In this document: in pieces, positions 56,145 to 64,000 of the stretch | Numbering within the stretch: position 1 is the first letter of the stretch | How the letters are laid out: each line of letters opens with the position of its first letter | Source of the DNA: Streptomyces sp. NBC_01551 | Lineage (GTDB): Bacteria > Actinomycetota > Actinomycetes > Streptomycetales > Streptomycetaceae | NCBI RefSeq assembly: GCF_026339935.1 | Contig: NZ_JAPEPX010000001.1 | Location: 4,211,501 to 4,275,500 of the forward strand | Length of the DNA stretch: 64,000 bases | Direction of reading: 5' to 3' | Notes under the pieces: model-generated | What the model was told of the DNA's origin: nothing | The model's input: only the letters and a program-made list of their open reading frames with translations | The model's database searches: none | Translations under genes and position numbers: made by a program

Positions 56145-59055
56145 CCGCGGGCCCCCGCACCGGGCGGCCGCCGCTCCCGGGTCGCCTTGCGCCGCGGCGT
56201 ACCGGGGGGCGTCCTCGGCCGCCCGCGCCCCGCGCCCCTCGGCTTCGGTCAGTCCCCGGGCCCGAGGCCCGGACGGCGCGGGCCGGTCTCCGGGGGCGGG
56301 GGCGTGGGGCCCGGGCCCGACGCGGGCCGGGGCGGGGGCCCGCCTCTTCCGGGCCGGGATACGCCGAGCTGCCAGAGGTGCGCCCCGGGCGCCCCCGGCC
56401 CGCCGGGGCCGCCTCGGGCGCGGGGGTCGTGGGGCCGGCCGGGGTCGCGGAGGTAGCCGGGTCCGGGGTCGCGGAGTCGACCGTGGCGGCCCGGGGCGTG
56501 GGGGCTTCCAGGCCCATGGTGGCGGCTGGGGTCTCCGGGGCCACGGGGGCGACCTCGGCGGCCGGGGTCGTCGGCGTCGGGGCCGCCTTCGGCGGCTTCC
56601 AGCGGTCCGGTACGGCCGACAGCCGCTGTACCGCCCCCGGGTCCCCGTCCCGCACCTGCGCGACGGCGCGTGCCCGGAGCGCGCTCTGCCGGGCGACGGG
56701 GGCGAACCCCGGCGCGGCGTTGCCCGTCTCGGAAGGCAGCGCGCGCAGTCCCATCTGGTTCAGCTCCTGCTGGATGTCCGGGGCGAACACCTCGCGCGGC
56801 AGCTGCCAGGAGGCCGCGCCGTCGACGTCGACCCGGTGCTCCGTGCCGTCCACGTCGAAGGTGAGGCCGTATCCGAGGTACTGGTCGTCCCGGTCGAACA
56901 GCAGGTCCCCCCGGACCCGGCCGCCCCGGTCCCGTACGTCGTCCGCCAGCACCTGCACGGCGGCGGGCAGCGGGTTCGTACGGCCGAGGCTCGCGACGTA
57001 GCCGTCCGCGTCGACCGTCACCGTCTCCGCGTTCTTCTCCTGGCTGGTCTTGTACGTCATCCGGAAGCGGGTCCGCCCGTCTTCGCCCCGGACCGTCTCG
57101 ATCTCGCCGATGCTCGCGTAGCCGAACTCCAGCCGCCCGTCACCCTTTTCCCGGCCCCACTTGGCAGCCATCTGGTCGAACTGCACCTGGTGGGCCAGGG
57201 CGGCCGGCGGATCGCCCCGACCGATGATGGTGACCCGCGCGTTGGGGTTCTCTTGCAGGATGATCTCGGCGTTCGCGACTCCGGTTCCGCCCGATCCGGC
57301 GATGATCCAGTGGTCGGCGTCGAGCGCGTTGAACCGGTTCTCGGCGACCTCGTCGCCCATCAGCGCCCGCCCGGGGGCATCCTCGCGCGCGGCCTCCCAC
57401 TTGTGGGTCGCCTCCAGGACCCCGAAGCAGTTCCCGATACGGAGGGCGGGCCCGCCGTCCCGACCGGTCCGCAACAGGTCCTTCAGCTGGGACGCTTCCA
57501 GCAGCTCCAGCACCGTACGGGTGTCGGCGCCGCCCCGCTCGGCCCGCGTCAGCGAGTCACGCAGCTGCTCGGCCCCGGCGACGCCCTCGCCCTCGAGCTC
57601 CCGCAGCCGCTCCCCGACCAGCCGCAGGGCTTCGCCCCGGCTCTCCACGCCGTACTTGCCGCGGATGTTTCCGGGCACGAGTTCCGGCGGCAGGCCGGTC
57701 GCCACGACGGGCGTACCGTCGCAGGCCACCCGCAGCGGCTTCTTCGCCGCGGCACCGTCCCCGTTCAGGGTGTTGATCTCGGCGATGAGCCCGCCGTTCG
57801 TGCCGAGCAGCAGCCGTGCGTGCCCGTTCACCACGTCGCCCTGGGTGGCCAGCTGGTCCTCCCAGACGCGGACCGCGTTGATGGGCACCCGGTCCCGGGG
57901 GTCTTCCACTGCCGCGTACGGGTCCACGCCCATCCACTGGGCCAGATCCCGGTCCTGGTCCGCCGACTGCACGATCCCGACACCGGGGTCCAGGTGCCAC
58001 CGCCCGCCGGCGTCGATCAGCAGTGCATCCGTGTCACGGCCGCTGAGGCTCGCCCCACCGCCGATCGCCACCCTGCGCAGCGGGACCTCCCCGCGGGCGA
58101 GCTGCTCCTGGATCTTCTGCTCGGTCCGCGTACTGACCTGCCCCCGCCAAACCGCCCACTCGCCTGCGGCGGCCCCCGTCTGGTCGAACGGCAGCGGGAG
58201 CCCGTTCTGGTCGTAGCCGGGCATGGCCATGGTGACCTCACGCCGCCCGATGAACGCCGCGACCTGCCGCTCGGCGCGGGCGGCGGCCTCGCGGGAGGCC
58301 TGGAGCGCGGCGGCGTCGGCGCGGTCGAGCTGCTCGATGGGGCGGGCGAGGTCTTCGAGGAGGCGCGCGGAATGTATGGACATGGAGCCGACCGAAATAC
58401 CGAACCGAACGACTGCTGCTTCCTCTTGGGAGAGGAATGCGTCCTGGTCATCGAGCGTGGCGGTCGGCCGCAGTCCGTATGGGTCGAGCAACGCGGAGAA
58501 TTCCGCACGCGCCGCAGCCTGCTCTTGCGACGAGAGGCCGCGGTCTGCACTTCGTGCGGCCAGCCAGTCGAGCTCGGCTATGCGTCCCACGTCCGCGGCG
58601 GACAGCTCCCGCTCGGCCGGAAGCTCGGGACCTTCGCGGAGGAGGTCTTCGGGTACAGGAGTCAGGCCCTCGGCCGCTCGCTGACGCACGGTGGTGAGTT
58701 CGCCCAGCTCGTGGGCGAGTATGCGTCCGAGCAGTTCGCGCGGAAGGCGATCGGAGACGAGGATCACGTAGTTCTGTGACTTGGTGTTCGTCGCCGTGGC
58801 GACGATTCCCTCCGCCTCCAGCGGAAGGGCGTCCACCCAGATGGTCGCCGCGCCGTCGTTGCCGTCCCGCAGCTTGAAGTACTGGCGTCCGTCATCGCTC
58901 TGAAGCGACTGGAAGCCCGCGAGCCGCTCGCGCAGGACAGTGGCGGCCACCCCTTCCATGTCCTGCGCCGCAGCAGATACGAGCTCTTGCTGCTGCCCGG
59001 ACCTGTACGGAGGTAGGGTCCCTGTGCCCATCCGAGGGTAGGTCGACCGCTCCAC
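56050..59055 (-). CDS. Large protein with HELGEL motif and flavoprotein-like double Rossmann signatures
   Basis: I do not recognise this ~1000-residue protein as a named family. Residues about 25-125 form a compact domain ending in LGRILAHELGELTTV, an HExxE-like motif (about 115). Residue 332 begins GGGASLSGRDTDALLIDAGG, a dinucleotide-fold-like glycine motif. About 585-592 is AGSGGTG followed by NARVTIIGRGD, a second one. DADGYVASLGRTNPLP (about 684) resembles the second FAD motif of two-fold flavoproteins. After about residue 815 comes a Pro/Ala/Thr linker, then an Arg/Gly/Pro tail that looks out of frame. The GTG at 59055 has GGGGAGGGG 6 bases upstream. No signal peptide is present. Confidence 0.72.
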   Translation of the reverse strand: MERSTYPRMGTGTLPPYRSGQQQELVSAAAQDMEGVAATVLRERLAGFQSLQSDDGRQYFKLRDGNDGAATIWVDALPLEAEGIVATATNTKSQNYVILVSDRLPRELLGRILAHELGELTTVRQRAAEGLTPVPEDLLREGPELPAERELSAADVGRIAELDWLAARSADRGLSSQEQAAARAEFSALLDPYGLRPTATLDDQDAFLSQEEAAVVRFGISVGSMSIHSARLLEDLARPIEQLDRADAAALQASREAAARAERQVAAFIGRREVTMAMPGYDQNGLPLPFDQTGAAAGEWAVWRGQVSTRTEQKIQEQLARGEVPLRRVAIGGGASLSGRDTDALLIDAGGRWHLDPGVGIVQSADQDRDLAQWMGVDPYAAVEDPRDRVPINAVRVWEDQLATQGDVVNGHARLLLGTNGGLIAEINTLNGDGAAAKKPLRVACDGTPVVATGLPPELVPGNIRGKYGVESRGEALRLVGERLRELEGEGVAGAEQLRDSLTRAERGGADTRTVLELLEASQLKDLLRTGRDGGPALRIGNCFGVLEATHKWEAAREDAPGRALMGDEVAENRFNALDADHWIIAGSGGTGVANAEIILQENPNARVTIIGRGDPPAALAHQVQFDQMAAKWGREKGDGRLEFGYASIGEIETVRGEDGRTRFRMTYKTSQEKNAETVTVDADGYVASLGRTNPLPAAVQVLADDVRDRGGRVRGDLLFDRDDQYLGYGLTFDVDGTEHRVDVDGAASWQLPREVFAPDIQQELNQMGLRALPSETGNAAPGFAPVARQSALRARAVAQVRDGDPGAVQRLSAVPDRWKPPKAAPTPTTPAAEVAPVAPETPAATMGLEAPTPRAATVDSATPDPATSATPAGPTTPAPEAAPAGRGRPGRTSGSSAYPGPEEAGPRPGPRRARAPRPRPRRPARAVRASGPGTDRSRGARGAGGRGRPPVRRGARRPGSGGRPVRGPAVTGPAAASAGRRPRSGWPRCRGCGRGGAAAG

Positions 59056-59116
59056 GTGATGCCCCTCCCCAGGCAGCGCCATATGCACATCGCACAACAG
59101 ACTTTAGGATCATGTC

Positions 59117-59692
59117 ATGTTGAGAGCTCGCTCTTCGTCGGAAGCGCACCTGTACATGGATCTGCACCCCTGTGAGTGCGGGGGTGCGGATTTCGAGCGT
59201 CGGCATCATCTGGAGCAGCACGGTGATGACCTGGTGGCGGTGTATGAGGGTGTGTGCCGCAACTGCGGTCGGGAGCGTCGCTTCGAGTTCGTGATGGCCG
59301 TGGAGATTCCGCCGCCTCCGCCTGCTTACGGTGGCGCCGAGCCGTCCGCGATCATCGATCCTGGTGAGTTCTCCGATGTAGCAGATCGTTACCGACGCTG
59401 GGCCGGGACCGGAGTGCTCAACTCGCCGGAATCCGAGCGCCACAAGTACCGGGGTGCGATGGCGAGTGCGCTGGCCGCAGTCGAAGAGGTGTTGAAGTTC
59501 ATTCCGGAGGGCCAGGACGCGGTTCCGGCCTCCGCGTTCACCTCTGCGCGCGGGAGGGCGCGGTACGAGAAGGACCCGGAAAAGTTCTCCCGTGAATTCC
59601 TTGAGATCGAGCGCCGCGTCACGATCAGGTCCCTGGCGGTCATCGACAGGGTGGCGCGCTCGTCCGGCGGAGCCGATCCCGCCGCCGAGTGA
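59117..59692 (+). CDS. Cys4 zinc-ribbon protein divergent from the large gene
   Basis: The 191-residue product has an N-terminal zinc ribbon with C19-x-C21 and C47-xx-C50 (LHPCECGGADF and GVCRNCGRERRFEF). A middle acidic/Pro-rich part and a helical C-terminal domain follow (RGAMASALAAVEEVLKFIPEG, then YEKDPEKFSREFLEIERRV). Third codon positions are less GC-rich than in neighbours, a hint of recent transfer. It is divergent from the large protein gene by 61 bases, and small accessory proteins of this look often accompany toxin-like genes in actinobacteria. The ATG at 59117 follows AGGA. The function is unknown. Confidence 0.8.
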   Translation: MLRARSSSEAHLYMDLHPCECGGADFERRHHLEQHGDDLVAVYEGVCRNCGRERRFEFVMAVEIPPPPPAYGGAEPSAIIDPGEFSDVADRYRRWAGTGVLNSPESERHKYRGAMASALAAVEEVLKFIPEGQDAVPASAFTSARGRARYEKDPEKFSREFLEIERRVTIRSLAVIDRVARSSGGADPAAE

Positions 59693-59698
59693 ACGGGA

Positions 59699-59738
59699 GA
59701 GGGGCCCCGCGCCGCCGTTCGGCGGTGCGGGGCCCCTC
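59699..59738. terminator. Bidirectional hairpin terminator
   Basis: GAGGGGCCCCGCGCCGCC (59699-59716) pairs with the matching arm at 59721-59738, with one G-U pair and a GTTC loop, between two convergent genes. Confidence 0.9.
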
Positions 59739-59752
59739 GGCCCTTCCTCAGG

Positions 59753-61429
<1,677 letters not shown>

Positions 61430-61577
61430 TCCTCACTCGGCAGACAGCACTGACGACCAATTTGGCAGCGCGGCTATCCAGCGTAGGACCTCTGCCGGAA
61501 GCTGTGCTTGTGAGGTAAGGCTCACTCGACGCGCGCGGGACTCCACGGAGGAGTATCGCGATCTATCGTGTCTGGCT

Positions 61578-62255
61578 ATGCTGGGTCGCGTGGACTTGGA
61601 AAAGCACGCCGCCGCCCCCGCCGCGCCCGCCGATCTGCGCGCCTCCGACGCCGACCGGGACCGGATCGCGCAGATCCTCGCCGATGCCCTCGCGGAGGGC
61701 CGGCTGACCGCCGAGGAGCACTCCGAGCGCCTGGACTCGCTGTACGCCCTCAAGACCGTCGGGGAGCTGGAGGTGCTGGTACGGGACCTGCCCGCGCCCG
61801 GCGTCACCCCTCCGGCCCCGGCCTCCGCGGCCGCCTACGCCACGGGGCCGGCGTCGGCCGCCGCCACCGACACCGTCGTCGCCGTGTGCAGCAGCTCCGC
61901 CCGCAAGGGCCGCTGGCGGCCGGGCGCGCACACCCGGGCCGTCTCCGTCATGGGCGACATCTGCATCGACCTCACCGAGGCCGTCTTCGAGCAGCAGGTC
62001 ACCGAGATCAACGTGACCTGCGTCCTCGGCAACGTCGAGATCCTGGTCCCCGAGAACGTCACCCTGCGCGGCTACGGCAGCGGCGTCCTCGGCAACTTCG
62101 AGGTGCGCGGCCAGGGGCGGGGCGAGTCCGACCCGCAGGCGCCCGTGGTGATCGTGCGCGGCTTCGCGCTGCTCGGCAACATCGAGGCCCGTCCCAAGCT
62201 CGGCGCCCGCCTGGTGGACCTCGCGCTGAAGCTGCGGAAGCGCACGCAGAAGTAG
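61578..62255 (+). CDS. DUF1707 and LiaF-like C-terminal domain protein
   Basis: This 225-residue protein has the DUF1707 segment (LRASDADRDRIAQILADALAEGRLTAEEHSERLDSLYALKTVGEL) of about 50 residues, an Ala/Pro linker, and a beta-helix-like domain of the LiaF/DUF2154 kind with SVMGDICIDLTEAVF, VTCVLGNVEILVPENVTLRG and LLGNIEARP. Such proteins are thought to take part in envelope-stress signalling. The ATG at 61578 is used; a GTG at 61590 is an alternative. It is divergent from the class I fumarase. Confidence 0.88.
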   Translation: MLGRVDLEKHAAAPAAPADLRASDADRDRIAQILADALAEGRLTAEEHSERLDSLYALKTVGELEVLVRDLPAPGVTPPAPASAAAYATGPASAAATDTVVAVCSSSARKGRWRPGAHTRAVSVMGDICIDLTEAVFEQQVTEINVTCVLGNVEILVPENVTLRGYGSGVLGNFEVRGQGRGESDPQAPVVIVRGFALLGNIEARPKLGARLVDLALKLRKRTQK

Positions 62256-62438
62256 CGGCCGGCCGGCGCGGGCGGAAGCGGAACGCGCGTGACGGCGCCG
62301 GGCGCGCACCGGCGCATGTCGCCGTCATGTTTCGGTCGAAGGCCCGCCCCGGGCGGCACCCGGTGCATAGGGGCGCGTACAGCGGGTAGGGACAGGTGCA
62401 TCGTCTCTCGCTTGCGTATACGTCGTCAGGAGTAGACC

Positions 62439-62837
62439 GTGCAGCATCCGCCGCATCAGTCCCTGCAGGTAGCCGCCGTACAGACCCTTCGGGCGCGTCC
62501 GGCCGCCGTGCCGAAGCCGCGGGTGCCGGCGAGGGAAGAGGACGGCCCATGGCACGCGGAGGCGGTGTGCCGCCGGGACGAGGCGGGGCTCTTCTTCGCC
62601 CCCTCCAAGGAGCCGACCGCGGCCCGGCTGTCGCGCGAGGAGGCCGCCAAGCGGGTCTGCGCCCGCTGTCCGGTGATGGTCGCGTGCCGGGAGCACGCGC
62701 TGCTCCAGCCGGAGCCGTACGGGGTGTGGGGCGGGCTCACGGCCGCCGAGCGCCGGGTGGTGCTGGCCCGCAGGCGGCGCCGGGCGGCGGAATTGCGCCA
62801 GAGTCCGGGAGCCGGGCCGATCGCGGCCGCCGGCTAG
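62439..62837 (+). CDS. WhiB-like (Wbl) iron-sulfur regulator
   Basis: This 132-residue protein has the four Wbl cysteines: AVCRRDEAG, then RVCARCPVMVACREHAL (C-xx-C-x5-C), followed by the GVWGGLTAAER turn and a basic tail RRVVLARRRRRAAEL. Wbl proteins bind a 4Fe-4S cluster and act with the primary sigma factor. The place beside a class I fumarase and glpX is the one I remember for wblI in S. coelicolor, but I do not assign the name firmly. The GTG at 62439 is used. Confidence 0.92.
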   Translation: MQHPPHQSLQVAAVQTLRARPAAVPKPRVPAREEDGPWHAEAVCRRDEAGLFFAPSKEPTAARLSREEAAKRVCARCPVMVACREHALLQPEPYGVWGGLTAAERRVVLARRRRRAAELRQSPGAGPIAAAG

Positions 62838-62880
62838 CGGATCTGCGCCGGTCGCCGGGCACGGAGTCCTGGAAACGCCG

Positions 62881-62916
62881 GAGGGGCGGTCCCGCCGCAC
62901 ACGGGAACCGCCCCTC
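62881..62916. terminator. Hairpin terminator between wbl and glpX
   Basis: GAGGGGCGGTCCCG (62881-62894) pairs with CGGGAACCGCCCCTC (62902-62916) with one bulge, between convergent genes. Confidence 0.8.
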
Positions 62917-62947
62917 TCGCCGTACCGTCGGCCGGCCCGGTCCGCCC

Positions 62948-63979
62948 CTACTGGGCGCGGTCGAAGTCGATCGCGCTGTACGCGCGCAGCTTCGACAGCC
63001 GGTGGGTCGAGTCGATCTGCCGGATCGTGCCCGACTTCGAGCGCATGACCAGCGAGGACGTGGTCGCGGTCTCCGAGCGGTAGTGGACGCCGCGCAGCAG
63101 CTCGCCGTCCGTGATGCCGGTGGCGACGAAGAAGACGTTGTCGCCGGAGACCAGGTCGTTCGTGTGCAGCACGCGGTCCAGGTCGTGGCCCGCGTCGATC
63201 GCCTTCTGGCGCTCGGCCTCGTCCTTGGGCCACAGCTTGCCCTGGATCGTGCCGCCGAGGCACTTTATGGCGCACGCCGAGATGATGCCCTCGGGGGTGC
63301 CGCCGATGCCGAGCAGCAGGTCCACGCCGGTGCCCTCGCGCACCGCCATGACCGAGCCCGCGACGTCGCCGTCGGAGATGAACTTGATGCGCGCGCCGGT
63401 CTCGCGGATCTCCTTGACGATGCCCTCGTGGCGGGGGCGGTCCAGGATGATCACGGTGACGTCCTCGACGGCCATGTTCTTGGCCTTCGCGACCCGGCGG
63501 ATGTTCACCGAGACGGGCGCGTTGATGTCGACGAAGTCGGCGGCCTCGGGGCCGGTGACCAGCTTCTCCATGTAGAAGACCGCGGACGGGTCGAACATGG
63601 TGCCGCGGTCGGCGGCGGCCAGCACGGCGATGGCGTTCGGCATGCCCTTGGCGTTCAGGGTGGTGCCGTCGATCGGGTCCACGGCGATGTCGACCTCGGC
63701 GCCGGTGCCGTCGCCGACCCGCTCGCCGTTGAACAGCATCGGGGCTTCGTCCTTCTCGCCCTCGCCGATGACGACGACGCCGTTCATCGAGACGGTGGAG
63801 ATCAGGGTGCGCATCGCGTTGACCGCGGCGCCGTCGGCGCCGAGCTTGTCGCCGCGCCCGACCCAGCGGCCGGCGGCCATGGCGGCGGCCTCGGTCACCC
63901 GGACGAGTTCGAGAGCGAGGTTGCGGTCGGGGGCCTCGGGAGAGACTTCGAGCTGGGGCGGCAGGTTGTGCTCGGTCAT
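62948..63979 (-). CDS. glpX: Class II fructose-1,6-bisphosphatase GlpX
   Basis: This 343-residue gluconeogenic enzyme removes the 1-phosphate of fructose 1,6-bisphosphate. Metal and substrate motifs are visible: [50 protein letters not shown] and [20 protein letters not shown]. The length matches the actinobacterial GlpX, the main FBPase in these organisms. The ATG at 63979 lies 21 bases from the right edge, and its promoter is mostly outside the window. Confidence 0.95.
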   Translation of the reverse strand: MTEHNLPPQLEVSPEAPDRNLALELVRVTEAAAMAAGRWVGRGDKLGADGAAVNAMRTLISTVSMNGVVVIGEGEKDEAPMLFNGERVGDGTGAEVDIAVDPIDGTTLNAKGMPNAIAVLAAADRGTMFDPSAVFYMEKLVTGPEAADFVDINAPVSVNIRRVAKAKNMAVEDVTVIILDRPRHEGIVKEIRETGARIKFISDGDVAGSVMAVREGTGVDLLLGIGGTPEGIISACAIKCLGGTIQGKLWPKDEAERQKAIDAGHDLDRVLHTNDLVSGDNVFFVATGITDGELLRGVHYRSETATTSSLVMRSKSGTIRQIDSTHRLSKLRAYSAIDFDRAQ

Positions 63980-64000
63980 CGGAGCGCACCTTTCTGTACG

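Overview
The window is a stretch of actinobacterial chromosome, almost certainly from Streptomyces or a close relative. The evidence is very high GC with GC-rich third codon positions, frequent GTG starts, many ATGA/GTGA start-stop overlaps, rare TTA codons, a WhiB-like protein, a DasR-type operator at a chitinase, a Tad pilus locus of the actinobacterial kind, and the block ahpC/ahpD/oxyR ... fumarase / wbl / glpX, whose order I remember from S. coelicolor. No rRNA, tRNA, CRISPR, insertion sequence or prophage was recognised.

Layout. 1-660: 5' part of a membrane DUF218 protein. 683-4849: a D-amino-acid module of a D-serine-deaminase-like enzyme and a D-aminoacylase, divergent from an IclR regulator that overlaps a RidA deaminase. 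4932-8089: two secreted enzymes, an M14 carboxypeptidase and a GH18 chitinase with a DasR-like operator. 8430-19804: a TTA-containing zinc-ribbon gene followed by a near-complete Tad/Flp pilus locus (cpaB, tadZ, two tadE-like genes, tadA, tadB, tadC, a NarL-type two-component pair, flp, tadG-like, a lipoprotein and an OmpA-like protein). The A24 prepilin peptidase needed for Flp processing lies apart at 30894-31613. 20011-24326: two TetR-controlled units, a DUF1348 protein with twin operators and a DHA2 drug exporter with a long inverted repeat. 24587-30741: deacetylase, small NTF2-like protein, serine hydrolase, orphan sugar-binding lipoprotein, SMI1/KNR4 and DUF192 proteins. 31745-38625: aldo/keto reductase, cis-prenyltransferase, PIN-PhoH ATPase, lytic transglycosylase, AI-2E-type permease. 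38702-40883: ahpC-ahpD with divergent oxyR. 40973-44516: PadR, ABC ATPase and FtsX-type permease. 44680-45893: SPFH protein with a ribbon-helix-helix partner. 46127-55734: class A PBP, SpoIIE-type phosphatase with a TTA codon, DUF402, class II fumarase, secreted GDSL lipase with ricin-B lectin domain, GDPD. 55788-59692: a poorly known locus with a ~1000-residue protein that has an HExxE-like motif and a two-dinucleotide-fold flavoprotein signature, divergent from a Cys4 zinc-ribbon protein. 59753-63979: class I fumarase, DUF1707 protein, WhiB-like protein and GlpX.

How the parts work together. The D-amino-acid genes form a chain: deacylation of N-acyl-D-amino acids, PLP-dependent deamination, and RidA clearance of reactive enamine/imine products, with an IclR regulator between them. 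The Tad genes would assemble Flp fibres powered by TadA, possibly under control of the embedded histidine kinase/response regulator and, through a TTA codon in the upstream gene, of bldA. Several regulator-target pairs carry visible operators. The most unusual locus is 56050-59692, which resembles a polymorphic-toxin-like arrangement but cannot be assigned from sequence alone.
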